Source of the DNA: Dysosmobacter acutus
GTDB lineage: Bacteria > Bacillota > Clostridia > Oscillospirales > Oscillospiraceae
Reading direction: 5' to 3'
Length of the DNA stretch: 64,000 nt
Assembly (NCBI RefSeq): GCF_018919205.1
Contig: NZ_JAHLQN010000001.1
Location: forward strand, 558,001-622,000
The position numbers were made by a program, and so were the translations under genes. The notes beneath the pieces are model-generated. The model did no database searches and was not told where the DNA came from. It saw nothing but the letters and a program-made list of their open reading frames with translations. Below, one piece after another: positions 26,586 to 38,132 of the stretch. The stretch's first letter is position 1, and each line of letters starts with the position of its first letter.

Positions 26586-28136
26586 ATGCAAAGAAATTGG
26601 TTGAAAAAGTCCCTGTCTCTTCTTTTGGCTGTCCTCTTGCTGAGCTCCCTTGCCGCATGCGGAGGCGGCGGGCAGGGAGGCTCCGGAGGAAGCTCCGGCG
26701 GCGGAGCGGACAACGCGGGCCGCACGGATGTGAACTACGGCCTGTCCAGCGACATCGCCTCGCTGGATCCCGTCTATACCACGGACCAGATCAGCACGAT
26801 TTTGTACCGCCAGCTCTACGATACCCTGATCGTAAAGGGTCCGGACGGCGAGTGGGCGCCCAAGCTGGCTGAGTCCTGGGAGCTCTCCGAGGATGAGATG
26901 ACCTACACCTTCCACCTGCGCGACGACGTGGTCTTCCATGACGGCAACAAGATGACCGCTGATGATGTGGCGTATTCCGTCAACCGGGCCATTGAGTCCG
27001 CTGCTGTCGGTGCCTCCATGACCAACATGAAAGAGTGCGTGGTCGTGGACGACAAGACGGTTGAAATCCACATGAACGCCCCCTTTGCCGGCGTCTATGA
27101 GATTCTCTCTACATACGGCCGGGTGTCCAGCGCCAACACCACGGACTATGAGTCCGCCCCCATCGGCAGCGGACCCTATAAGTTTGTCTCAAGAAACTCC
27201 GGCGACAGCATCAAATTAGTTGCCTTTGACCAGTATTACCTGGGCGAGGCCACCATCAAGGACCTGAACTTCAAGATCATCACCGATCCCACCACCCAGA
27301 TCGCCGCGCTGCAAAAGGGTGAGATCGACTTTTTGACCCACTGTAGCCTCTCCGCCAAGGCCACGGTGGAGGGCGACAGCAACCTGGTCTGGCAGGAAAC
27401 CCTGTTCCGCGGCAACAACTGGCTGAGCTTCTGCCAGAACAAGCCTCCCTTTGACAATATCCTTGCAAGAAAGGCCGCCCAGTACGCCATCGACAAGGAC
27501 GCGGTTCTGGTGGGCGGCTCCGAGGGCCTGGGCGCCACCATGAAGACGGTGTTCCCCTCCAGCGTGCCCTGCTCTCCCGAGGACGACTATGAGCAGCCTT
27601 ATACCTATGATGTGGAAAAGGCCAAGGAGTACCTGGAGCAGTATAAGAAGGAAGCCGGCGTGGACTCTGTGGATATTACGATCCTGGCGCCCGACACCCC
27701 CATGTACCTCTACCCCGCCATCACGGTGGAGGGCATGCTCCGCGAGGTGGGCTTCAACGTCACCACCGAGCAAATCGACCGCGCCACGTACTGGTCTTCC
27801 GTCTATGCCGGCAGCTATCAGCTGGCCGTCACCGGTACGTCCTGGCCGGTCAACGACTGCGACGGCAATTACCTGTATTTCTACAGCACCTCCGGCCAGC
27901 ACTACTTCATGGCCTTCAACGACGAACTGGATCGGGTTCTGGACGAGGCCCGCGTCACCTCCGATCCCGAGGCCCGTAAGGAGCTCTACACCCAGGTTCA
28001 GCAGATCATCGACGATGAAGCCATCTGCGTGCCTCTGCTCCAGCCCGCCAACGCGGTGGCCTACAGCGCCTCTTTGAAGGGCGTGGACAAGGAGAACGAC
28101 ATCTACTGTCACTTTGTCTACGACTGGTCCTGGTAA
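26586..28136 (+). CDS. Peptide ABC transporter substrate-binding lipoprotein
   Basis: A 516-residue family 5 solute-binding protein (DppA/OppA type). The N-terminus is a lipoprotein signal (KKSLSLLLAVLLLSSLAAC, lipobox Cys about residue 23) followed by a Gly/Ser linker. Family features include LSSDIASLDPVYTTD, the LAESWELSEDEMTYTFHLRDDVVFHDGNKMTADDV region, and PIGSGPYKF. It should capture di- or oligopeptides outside the membrane for the permeases encoded next. AGGAGG is 7 bases upstream. A perfect 18-bp hairpin follows the stop, likely stabilising the upstream part of the mRNA. Confidence 0.92.
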   Translation: MQRNWLKKSLSLLLAVLLLSSLAACGGGGQGGSGGSSGGGADNAGRTDVNYGLSSDIASLDPVYTTDQISTILYRQLYDTLIVKGPDGEWAPKLAESWELSEDEMTYTFHLRDDVVFHDGNKMTADDVAYSVNRAIESAAVGASMTNMKECVVVDDKTVEIHMNAPFAGVYEILSTYGRVSSANTTDYESAPIGSGPYKFVSRNSGDSIKLVAFDQYYLGEATIKDLNFKIITDPTTQIAALQKGEIDFLTHCSLSAKATVEGDSNLVWQETLFRGNNWLSFCQNKPPFDNILARKAAQYAIDKDAVLVGGSEGLGATMKTVFPSSVPCSPEDDYEQPYTYDVEKAKEYLEQYKKEAGVDSVDITILAPDTPMYLYPAITVEGMLREVGFNVTTEQIDRATYWSSVYAGSYQLAVTGTSWPVNDCDGNYLYFYSTSGQHYFMAFNDELDRVLDEARVTSDPEARKELYTQVQQIIDDEAICVPLLQPANAVAYSASLKGVDKENDIYCHFVYDWSW

Positions 28137-28165
28137 GTTCCGCAGCTGCGATTCCTGATATAGAG

Positions 28166-28204
28166 CGCCGTGCCGTGTGGAGCATCGCTCCACACGGCAC
28201 GGCG
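28166..28204 (+). repeat. Perfect 18-bp intercistronic hairpin
   Basis: Arms of 18 bp with only a 3-base loop lie between the substrate-binding and first permease genes. No T run follows, so it is probably an mRNA-stability element or partial processing barrier, not a terminator. Confidence 0.75.
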
Positions 28205-28237
28205 GAAGACTCAAGCGCAGAGAGGAGTATACGCGAT

Positions 28238-29170
28238 ATGCTGAAGTACATTGGAAAACGGCTGCTCATTTTAATTCCAGTGCTCCTTGGCGTTTCATTT
28301 TTGGTGTTTGGGATACTGGCCATGATGCCGGCCGATGTGGCTTCCGTGCAGTTAGGCGTTTCCGCCACCCCGGAGGGAATTGAAAAATGGAACGAGGAAC
28401 ACGGGCTGAACGACCCGTTTCTGGAGCGATATGTGAACTATATGGGGGGCCTTCTGACCGGGGACCCCGGCGTCTCCTGGTCCTCCAACACGCCCATTAA
28501 AACAGAGTTTTTGCAGCGCATCCCCTCCACCATGGCGCTTACGGCGGGAACGATCGTACTGGTCATTCTCCTGGGCGTCCCGGTGGGAATCCTGTCCGCA
28601 ATCAAGCAATACAGTATTTTCGACAACATTTCCCGTCTGCTGGCCATGCTGCTCACGTCGCTGCCCGCTTTCTGGCTGGGGCTTTTGCTGATCCTGAAAT
28701 TCTCGCTGGATCTCAACTGGTTCCCCGCCACCGGCGGCGGGTCGATTTCCCACTATGTGCTGCCCTGGATCACGCTTTCGGCAGCCATGGCTGCACAGAT
28801 GATCCGCATGACCCGCTCCACCATGCTGGAGGTCATCCGGGCCGACTATGTGCAGACCGCCCGGGCAAAGGGTGCCAAGCCCATGCGGGTCGTGATGATC
28901 CACGAGCTGCGCAACGCCCTGCTGCCCATGGTCACCGTGATCGGCATCATCCTTGGGCAGACTCTGGGCGGAGCGATCGTCACAGAGACCATCTTCGCGC
29001 TGCCCGGCGTCGGCACATACCTGCTGCAGGGGATTTTCAAATACGATATGCCGGTGGTGATGATCGGCGTGCTGTTCATCGCGGCTGTGATCGGTGTCAT
29101 CAATCTGCTGATCGACATCCTCTATATGTACATCGATCCCCGCCTGCGCAGTCAATTCGTGAAAAACTGA
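28238..29170 (+). CDS. Peptide ABC transporter permease (DppB type)
   Basis: A 310-residue inner-membrane protein with six predicted helices, starting MLKYIGKRLLILIPVLLGVSFLVF as in DppB/OppB. The EAA loop is visible as YVQTARAKGAKPMRVVMIHELRNALLPMVT. It forms the translocation pore with the next gene product. The start at 28238 has GAGAGGAG upstream; an in-frame upstream extension would read through the hairpin and is rejected. Confidence 0.92.
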   Translation: MLKYIGKRLLILIPVLLGVSFLVFGILAMMPADVASVQLGVSATPEGIEKWNEEHGLNDPFLERYVNYMGGLLTGDPGVSWSSNTPIKTEFLQRIPSTMALTAGTIVLVILLGVPVGILSAIKQYSIFDNISRLLAMLLTSLPAFWLGLLLILKFSLDLNWFPATGGGSISHYVLPWITLSAAMAAQMIRMTRSTMLEVIRADYVQTARAKGAKPMRVVMIHELRNALLPMVTVIGIILGQTLGGAIVTETIFALPGVGTYLLQGIFKYDMPVVMIGVLFIAAVIGVINLLIDILYMYIDPRLRSQFVKN

Positions 29171-29182
29171 GGAGGGCTGAGC

Positions 29183-30067
29183 GTGAAAGGAAAAGAAGAA
29201 CGGCTTCAAGCCCCTAACAGAAAAGGCCAGTTTGCCTCCATCTGCTACCGCTTCAGCCGCAACCGGATGGCCATGCTGGGCCTGGTGGTGTTTTTGATCG
29301 TGCTCTTTTTTGCGATCTCCGCGCCCCTTTTTGCAAATTACGAAGAAGAGGCGATCAAGCAGAACGTGTACGAAAAGTTTGCGCCGCCTTCCAGTGAGCA
29401 CATCCTTGGCATGGACGCCTACGGGCGGGACCTCTTTGCCCGGATCATCTTCGGCGCCCGGCTCTCGCTGCTGATCTCATTGTCCACGGTGGGCGCCTCT
29501 CTGGTCATCGGCTGCCTGCTGGGCTCCCTGTGCGCCTACTACGGCGGCTGGCTGGACGCGATCACCATGCGCATTGTGGACATCTTCCTGGCCCTGCCCA
29601 TGACGCTGATGGCCGTGACCGTGGTGGCCGCCCTGGGCACAAGCACCACAAACCTCATCATTGCGCTGACCATCTCCATGGTGCCGCCCTTTGTGCGGAT
29701 TGTCCGCTCGGCGGTCCTCCAGGTGAAGGGCTCAGACTACATAGAGGCCGCGCTGGCCTATGGGACCAGGGACATGCGCATCATATTGACCCATGTCCTG
29801 CCCAACGCCATCGGCCCCATCATCGTGCAGGCGACACTGAACCTGGCCTCCGTGCTCCTCTCCGTGGCGGCGCTGGGCTTCATCGGCCTGGGCGTTCCCT
29901 CTCCCCAGCCGGAGTGGGGCACCATGCTGGCGGAGAGCAAGGCCCAGATGCGCTATCAGCCGTGGCAGGTCATTATCCCCGGCATCGCCATTGCAGTGAC
30001 CGTCCTCTCCATCAATCTGATCGGCGACGGCCTGCGCGACGCCCTTGACCCCAAACTGAAGAACTGA
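29183..30067 (+). CDS. Peptide ABC transporter permease (DppC type)
   Basis: A 294-residue protein with an N-terminal cytoplasmic stretch, a first helix (MAMLGLVVFLIVLFFAI), the DppC-type motif HILGMDAYGRDLFARIIFGARLSLLI, and an EAA loop (DYIEAALAYGTRDMRIILTHVLPNAIGPIIV). GTG start with GGAGGG upstream, 12 bases after dppB-type stop. It is the second half of the peptide pore. Confidence 0.92.
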   Translation: MKGKEERLQAPNRKGQFASICYRFSRNRMAMLGLVVFLIVLFFAISAPLFANYEEEAIKQNVYEKFAPPSSEHILGMDAYGRDLFARIIFGARLSLLISLSTVGASLVIGCLLGSLCAYYGGWLDAITMRIVDIFLALPMTLMAVTVVAALGTSTTNLIIALTISMVPPFVRIVRSAVLQVKGSDYIEAALAYGTRDMRIILTHVLPNAIGPIIVQATLNLASVLLSVAALGFIGLGVPSPQPEWGTMLAESKAQMRYQPWQVIIPGIAIAVTVLSINLIGDGLRDALDPKLKN

Positions 30068-30077
30068 GGGGGACAAT

Positions 30078-31070
30078 ATGGACAATTTATTGGAAATCAA
30101 AGACCTGCATGTTCAGTATAAGACCCACGACGGCATCGTCTACGCGGTCAACGGCGTGAATCTGACCCTTGGCAAGGGCGAGACCCTGGGCCTCGTGGGC
30201 GAGACCGGCGCCGGAAAGACCACCACCGCCCTGAGCATTCTGCGCCTGCTGCCGGACCGCATCGGTCAGATCAAGAGCGGGCAGGTGATATTGGACGGCG
30301 AGGAGATCACGCAGGTGAGCGAGGCGCACATGCGCGACATCCGGGGCAATAAGGTCTCCATGATCTTTCAGGACCCCATGACATCCCTGAACCCCATTTT
30401 GCCGGTGGGTCAGCAGATCGGGGAGGCCGTGCTGCTCCATACGGACCTGAGCAAGGCGGAGCGGGAGAAGCGGGTGGACGAGATGCTGACGGCCGTCGGC
30501 CTCCAGCCCTCCCGGAAAAACGAGTACCCCCACCAGTTCTCCGGCGGCATGAAGCAGCGCATCGTCATCGCCATCGCCCTGGCCTGCAACCCGGAGCTGC
30601 TGCTGGCGGATGAGCCCACCACCGCACTGGACGTGACCATTCAGGCCCAGGTGCTTCAGATGATGAATGACCTGAAAAAGAAATTCAACACCGGTATGAT
30701 TCTCATCACCCACGACCTGGGCGTGGTGGCCCAGACCTGCGACAAGGTGGCGATCATGTATGCGGGGCGGATCGTGGAAAACGGCACGGTCCAGGACATC
30801 TATGAGTCGGAGGATCACCACCCCTATACGGTGGGCCTGTTCCACTCCATCCCGGAGATGAACAAGGACTCCGACCGGTTGGCGCCCATCCCCGGACTGA
30901 TGCCCGACCCCATGATCCTGCAGGAGGGCTGCCCCTTCAGTGACCGCTGCCCCCACAGCACGGACCGGTGCAAGTGCGAAATCCCCGGCAGCTATGCGGT
31001 TTCAGACAGCCATACCATTTCCTGCTTTTTGTATGAACCGCGCCAGACCGGCGGTGAGGAGGCGCAATGA
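30078..31070 (+). CDS. Peptide ABC transporter ATPase (DppD type)
   Basis: A 330-residue ATPase. Walker A is [10 protein letters not shown], the signature is [12 protein letters not shown], and Walker B is [12 protein letters not shown], followed by the H-loop ITHDLG. The C-terminal oligopeptide-transporter extension contains a Cys cluster ([16 protein letters not shown]) usual for an iron-sulfur site in this family. It pairs with the next ATPase, whose start overlaps its stop (ATGA). Confidence 0.93.
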   Translation: MDNLLEIKDLHVQYKTHDGIVYAVNGVNLTLGKGETLGLVGETGAGKTTTALSILRLLPDRIGQIKSGQVILDGEEITQVSEAHMRDIRGNKVSMIFQDPMTSLNPILPVGQQIGEAVLLHTDLSKAEREKRVDEMLTAVGLQPSRKNEYPHQFSGGMKQRIVIAIALACNPELLLADEPTTALDVTIQAQVLQMMNDLKKKFNTGMILITHDLGVVAQTCDKVAIMYAGRIVENGTVQDIYESEDHHPYTVGLFHSIPEMNKDSDRLAPIPGLMPDPMILQEGCPFSDRCPHSTDRCKCEIPGSYAVSDSHTISCFLYEPRQTGGEEAQ

Positions 31071-32035
31071 TGGAAGAAAAGCGTGCTGAACAGGCGATCT
31101 TACAGACCAAGTCCCTTACAAAATACTTCCGGACGCCCCGGGGCCTGCTCCACGCGGTGGACCACGTGGATCTGAGCATCCCGGCGAACAAAACGCTGGG
31201 CGTGGTGGGCGAATCCGGCTGCGGCAAGTCCACCCTGGGCCGGACCATCCTCAAGCTGATCGAGCCCACCGAGGGAGAAATCCTGTACAAAGGGGCCAAC
31301 ATTGAAAAATACACCCCGGCCCAGATGCGGGAGATGCGCCGCAAAATGCAGATCATCTTCCAGGACCCCTATGCCAGTTTGAATCCCCGCAAAACGGTGA
31401 AGGACCTGATCGCCGACCCGCTGAAGGTGTACCAGGTGCCCAAGGCGGAGCGCAACCGGATTGTCTCCGAGATCATGGCCACGGTGGGCCTTGCGGAGCG
31501 GTTCGCTCAGTCCTATCCCCACGAGCTGGACGGCGGCCGCCGCCAGCGCATCGGCATCGCCCGGTCGCTGGTGCTCCAGCCGGAGTTCATCGTCTGCGAC
31601 GAGCCGGTCTCCGCTCTGGACGTGTCCATCCAGGCCCAGATTTTGAACCTGCTGATGGACCTCCAGCAGAGCCACGGCCTGACTTACCTCTTCATCACCC
31701 ACGACCTCTCCGTGGTCCGCCATATTTCGGATGAGATCATGGTTATGTACCTGGGCGTGGTGGTGGAGCGTGCGCCGTCTAAGGAGCTGTTCTCCAATCC
31801 GCTCCACCCCTATACCAAGGAGCTGATCCGCGCCATCCCCATTCCGGACTTAAAGCCGGAGCACAGGCTGGTGCACAGCATCCGGGGCGAGGTGTCCGAT
31901 CCCATCGAGCCTCCGGCGCGCTGCCGGTTTGCGCCCCGCTGCAACCACTGCACGGAGGCGTGCATGAACCGCCAGCCCGTATTGAAGGACATGGGCAGCC
32001 AGCACTATGTGGCCTGCGCCCTGTATGAAAGCTGA
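31067..32035 (+). CDS. Peptide ABC transporter ATPase (DppF type)
   Basis: A 322-residue ATPase with Walker A GESGCGKSTLG, Walker B FIVCDEPVSALD and H-loop ITHDLS. The signature motif reads ELDGGRRQRIGIAR instead of the standard LSGGQ, a variant met in some DppF-type proteins. Its C-terminal region also has paired Cys residues (CRFAPRCNHC). It is the last gene of the dipeptidase-transporter operon. After it, 32036-32152 shows no gene. Confidence 0.92.
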   Translation: MMEEKRAEQAILQTKSLTKYFRTPRGLLHAVDHVDLSIPANKTLGVVGESGCGKSTLGRTILKLIEPTEGEILYKGANIEKYTPAQMREMRRKMQIIFQDPYASLNPRKTVKDLIADPLKVYQVPKAERNRIVSEIMATVGLAERFAQSYPHELDGGRRQRIGIARSLVLQPEFIVCDEPVSALDVSIQAQILNLLMDLQQSHGLTYLFITHDLSVVRHISDEIMVMYLGVVVERAPSKELFSNPLHPYTKELIRAIPIPDLKPEHRLVHSIRGEVSDPIEPPARCRFAPRCNHCTEACMNRQPVLKDMGSQHYVACALYES

Positions 32036-32152
32036 CAGCCGAAAACGCATGGACTCCCGCCCCGCATGGGCGTGGTCAGCCGGGTAGGCCGCCTGCCCTA
32101 ATGGATTCCCCAGGATGAGGCGTACCGCCGGGGGTGCGCCCCAATCAAGTAA

Positions 32153-32190
32153 AAGAGGCCCCTGCTCTTTGGAGCAGGGGCCTCTTGCGA
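32153..32190. terminator. Terminator between the peptide operon and ppdK
   Basis: A perfect 15-bp stem (AAGAGGCCCCTGCTC / GAGCAGGGGCCTCTT) with loop TTTG. The T run is clear on the minus strand, so it mainly serves ppdK. Confidence 0.85.
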
Positions 32191-32199
32191 TGGATAATG

Positions 32200-34833
<2,634 letters not shown>

Positions 34834-34902
34834 GTTTTGATTTCCTCCGTTCATTCTTTCTCAACAATAAACATTTATAAATAATAATCGTCGCAGAATA
34901 AG

Positions 34903-34931
34903 ATTATAAACGCAATTTTCCCCGTTGACAA
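34903..34931 (-). promoter_or_regulatory. Promoter of ppdK
   Basis: TTGTCA and a perfect TATAAT are separated by 17 bp on the minus strand, about 70 bases before the start. Confidence 0.75.
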
Positions 34932-35030
34932 TCCACATTTTGATATTTTTTTGCCCCAAGTTGTGAAAATTGAGACAAGCCTTTGCACGTTTCCTACAAA
35001 AATGCGGTATTTGAGGGGAATTTTTCACAT

Positions 35031-35059
35031 TTCACCCCATCTAAACGCAAAATTATGAT
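35031..35059 (+). promoter_or_regulatory. Possible promoter of holB-ricT
   Basis: TTCACC and TATGAT are separated by 17 bp; an overlapping TATACT gives an alternative -10. Confidence 0.45.
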
Positions 35060-35102
35060 ATACTGATTTCAATTTTACACCTGTTGAGAGGGAGGGGAAA
35101 GC

Positions 35103-35939
35103 GTGGATATCCATGCGCGCATCCGCCGGGCGGCCCGGAGCGGCGCTCTTTCACATGCCATCATCTTCAGCGGCCCCGGCGACCGGGTGGAGGCGGCGCG
35201 CTGCGCCGCGGCGGCCATGGAGTGCACCGCCGGCCAGGACGAGCCCTGCGGCCGGTGCGAGGCCTGCCGGAAGGTGTTTGCGGGCATCCATCCGGACGTC
35301 ATCACCGTCCACGACTCCGACCACAAGATCATGGCCGTGGATCTGCTGCGCGCCGTCCGCTCCGACGTCTATATCCGCCCCAACGAGGGCAGGCGCAAGG
35401 TGTACCTCTTCGACGACTGCGCCCAGTTAGACGAGCGGTGCCAGAACCTGCTGCTCAAAACCGTGGAGGAGGGGCCGCCCTACGCGGCCTTCCTGTTCTG
35501 CGCCGCCAATAGCGCCGCGCTGCTGCCCACGCTGCGCTCGCGCTGCGTGGAGTGGAAAACGGCGCCCAACCCGGAGGAGGAGACAGAGGAGGACGACTCC
35601 CGGGCCCGGGAGCTGTGCAGCGTGCTCAGCGGGAAAAAGGCGGCCGCATTGGTGGAATTTTTGACAGGAATGGAGCATTCCAAACCCAGCCGGGAGGAGC
35701 TGGGCCGCTTTTTGGAGCAGAGCCGCGCCCTGTGCGCCCAGGCGCTGCTGGAATGCTACGGCCGGAGCGCTCCGCCGGACAGACAGGAAATCACCGGAAA
35801 ATTGCGCGAAAACTTGACAAAACCGCAATTGATGCGCACAATAGAGGTGTTGCAGACTTATCGGCAGGAGTGCGAATGGAACGTCGGCGTGGGCCACGTC
35901 CTGGGCGCGCTGGCCGCCGAATTGGAGGGAATCCTTTGA
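35103..35939 (+). CDS. holB: DNA polymerase III delta-prime subunit
   Basis: A 278-residue clamp-loader subunit. The N-terminal AAA+ fold shows the zinc-binding Cys set (EC, then CGRCEAC), the region VYLFDDCAQLDERCQNLLLKTVEEGPPYAAFLF and LPTLRSRC (SRC motif). The P loop is degenerate (SGPGDRVEAARC), as expected for the non-hydrolysing delta-prime. GTG start with GGGAGGGG upstream. Placement directly before ricT matches the conserved holB-yaaT order of Firmicutes. A short dedicated C-terminal domain follows. Confidence 0.88.
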   Translation: MDIHARIRRAARSGALSHAIIFSGPGDRVEAARCAAAAMECTAGQDEPCGRCEACRKVFAGIHPDVITVHDSDHKIMAVDLLRAVRSDVYIRPNEGRRKVYLFDDCAQLDERCQNLLLKTVEEGPPYAAFLFCAANSAALLPTLRSRCVEWKTAPNPEEETEEDDSRARELCSVLSGKKAAALVEFLTGMEHSKPSREELGRFLEQSRALCAQALLECYGRSAPPDRQEITGKLRENLTKPQLMRTIEVLQTYRQECEWNVGVGHVLGALAAELEGIL

Positions 35940-37183
35940 CAGAAGTAATCAGTGTCCGCTTTCGCAGCGGATGTAAGGAGTATGACTTTGATCCCAAAGG
36001 CGCGGAGATCGCGCCGGGGACCGATGTGATTGTAGAGACCAGCCAGGGCACGGCCTTCGCCACATGCACCGAGGGCAACCATGCCGTGGAGGACGAGCAG
36101 GTGGTGCAGCCCCTGTGTCCGGTGGTCCGCGTGGCCACGGAGAACGACCGCAAGACCCTGGCCTACAACGAAAAGCGGGAAAAAGAGGCCTTTGGCATCT
36201 GCCAGAAGAAGATCGCCGACCATGGGCTGGAGATGAAGCTGGTCAGCGTGTCGTGCAGCTTTGACGGCAGCAAGATCATTTTCTTTTTCACCGCCGACGG
36301 CCGGGTGGACTTCCGGGAGCTGGTAAAGGACCTGGCCTCCGTGTTTCGGGCCCGCATCGAGCTGCGCCAGATCGGCGTCCGGGACGAGGCCAAGATGCTT
36401 GGCGGCCTTGGCATCTGCGGCAGGCCCTTTTGCTGCTCTCAGTTTTTGGACAGCTTCCTGCCCGTGTCCATCAAAATGGCCAAGACCCAGAGCCTGAGCC
36501 TGAATCCGGCCAAAATCTCCGGCACCTGCGGCCGGCTGATGTGCTGTTTGAAATATGAGCAGGAGGCCTATGAGGACGCCACCCGCCGCATGCCCAAGCA
36601 GGACTCCTTTGTCATGACCCCGGATGGGACAGGCAATGTGAGCCAGGTGAACCTGCTCAAGGAGACGGTGAAGGTGAACCTGGACTCCGAGAGCAGCAAC
36701 TGCGGCCGCTGCTACCACAACTGCGAGGTCTGTGTACTGCGCAACGGAAAGGGCAGCCGGGAGGGCATCGAGATTCCCACGGAGCGCCCGGAGCGCTACG
36801 TGGAGGAGAGCAGGGAGTCGGAGATGCCGGTGATGAGGCCCATTGCCCCATCCTTTGAGGACGTGGACACCCCTACCCGGGAGAAGATCGCGCCTCCTGA
36901 GGAGAAGAGCCGCCGCCGGCCGAGGCGCCGGGGCAGCCGGGGCGGAGGCGGCGAGCGCCCCGCCGGAGAGAAAAAGAAAGAGGCGCCGAAGCCCCAGAAG
37001 GGCGCTGAAAAGCGGCCTGAGGGCGAGCGGCGGTCCGAGCAGCCGCCCAGGCACAAAGAGGCGAAGGCGGAGCGGCCGCAGAACGGGGAGGGCGCAGAGG
37101 CGCGCCGCCGTCCAAGACACAGGGGCGGACGCCGCCGTGGCCACCGCGGCGAGGGCGGAGCCGCGCCGCAGAGCGAATCCTGA
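35936..37183 (+). CDS. ricT: RicT/YaaT PSP1-domain protein with Arg-rich tail
   Basis: A 415-residue protein. Residues 1 to about 275 are the PSP1/RicT core, with three Cys groups: LGICGRPFCCSQF, SGTCGRLMCCLKYE and NCGRCYHNCEVC. RicT is part of the RicA-RicF-RicT Fe-S complex that in Bacillus affects RNase Y processing and phosphorelay. After about residue 290 comes a low-complexity tail rich in Arg, Pro, Glu and Lys (about 125 residues) not found in the Bacillus protein. The start is a TTG overlapping the holB stop (TTGA), with GGAGGG just upstream; it gives the usual N-terminus TEVISVRFR. Confidence 0.88.
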   Translation: MTEVISVRFRSGCKEYDFDPKGAEIAPGTDVIVETSQGTAFATCTEGNHAVEDEQVVQPLCPVVRVATENDRKTLAYNEKREKEAFGICQKKIADHGLEMKLVSVSCSFDGSKIIFFFTADGRVDFRELVKDLASVFRARIELRQIGVRDEAKMLGGLGICGRPFCCSQFLDSFLPVSIKMAKTQSLSLNPAKISGTCGRLMCCLKYEQEAYEDATRRMPKQDSFVMTPDGTGNVSQVNLLKETVKVNLDSESSNCGRCYHNCEVCVLRNGKGSREGIEIPTERPERYVEESRESEMPVMRPIAPSFEDVDTPTREKIAPPEEKSRRRPRRRGSRGGGGERPAGEKKKEAPKPQKGAEKRPEGERRSEQPPRHKEAKAERPQNGEGAEARRRPRHRGGRRRGHRGEGGAAPQSES

Positions 37184-37240
37184 TCCAACTGGCGGGGAGA
37201 GTCTCTCCCCGCTATTTTCTACAGAGTGAGGAGAAGAACC

Positions 37241-38083
37241 ATGGGGAAATTTGACGGCGTTTTGCTGGCCAGCGACTTTGACAACACACTGGTGGACACT
37301 GACGGCGCGGAGAGAAGCGAGTCCCCGCTGCCGCCCGTCCCGGAGCGGAACGTGGAAGCGCTGCGCTATTTCATGGACAACGGCGGCCGCTTCACCGTGG
37401 CCACCGGCCGGGCGCTGCCGGCCTTTGTGCCCTTTGCCGACGGCGTGCCCATGAATGCCCCCTGCATTTTGAGCAACGGCGCGGCGCTCTACGACACCCG
37501 GAAGAAGGCCTATGTGCTCACCGCGTTTTTGGACGACTCCATCCGGGAGCGGGGCAATGAGATCCTTGCGGCGGTGCCGGGCCTCGCCTGTGAGCTGTAT
37601 CACGACGGTATGGAGGTCCACTGCATGAACCCCAACGAGGTCACCCGCCGTCACAAGCACCTGACCCACGCGCCCTGCGAGGAGGTGGAAAACCTTCTGG
37701 ATGCGCCGGGCCCCTGCTCCAAGCTGCTGCTGGAGGGGACTCCGGAGATGCTAAACCAGGCCCGGCGATACATGATAGATCGGGGCTGGGGCGATGAATA
37801 CGAGATCGTCACCTCCAGCCAGTGGCTGTTGGAGGTGACGGCCAGGGGCGCCAACAAGGGCGACATGCTCCGGACCCTGGCCGCCCATGTGGGCGCCGCT
37901 CCGGAGAACACCTACGGCATCGGCGACCACCTCAACGACCTTGCGCTGCTGGGGGCCTCCGCCATTCCCTTTGCCCCCGCCAACTGCGTGGCCGAGATCC
38001 GCGCCTCCGGGGCCCGGCTGGTGTGCACCGCCGCCGAGGGGGCCCTGGCGGACGTGGTGGAGATTCTGGATCAAAAATACTGA
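37241..38083 (+). CDS. Cof-type HAD phosphatase
   Basis: A 280-residue HAD hydrolase of the Cof/YidA type with a large type IIB cap. Motif I is ASDFDNTLVD (about residues 10-19), motif II is VATGRA, the conserved Lys is in ANKGDML, and motif IV is YGIGDHLNDLALL. These enzymes dephosphorylate sugar phosphates or cofactors such as FMN or PLP; the substrate is not clear. The start at 37241 has GGAG upstream. It follows ricT by 57 bases and could be co-transcribed. Confidence 0.88.
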   Translation: MGKFDGVLLASDFDNTLVDTDGAERSESPLPPVPERNVEALRYFMDNGGRFTVATGRALPAFVPFADGVPMNAPCILSNGAALYDTRKKAYVLTAFLDDSIRERGNEILAAVPGLACELYHDGMEVHCMNPNEVTRRHKHLTHAPCEEVENLLDAPGPCSKLLLEGTPEMLNQARRYMIDRGWGDEYEIVTSSQWLLEVTARGANKGDMLRTLAAHVGAAPENTYGIGDHLNDLALLGASAIPFAPANCVAEIRASGARLVCTAAEGALADVVEILDQKY

Positions 38084-38093
38084 GGAACAGTCA

Positions 38094-38132
38094 AAAGCCG
38101 GGGAGACGCTGCTGCGTCTCCCCGGCTTTGCT
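38094..38132. terminator. Terminator between convergent genes
   Basis: A perfect 16-bp stem (AAAGCCGGGGAGACGC / GCGTCTCCCCGGCTTT) with loop TGCT. Confidence 0.88.

Noticed and set aside
28166-28204. Terminator after the peptide-binding protein gene
   Set aside because: The stem is very strong but no T run follows on either strand, and the permease genes of the same system continue directly.
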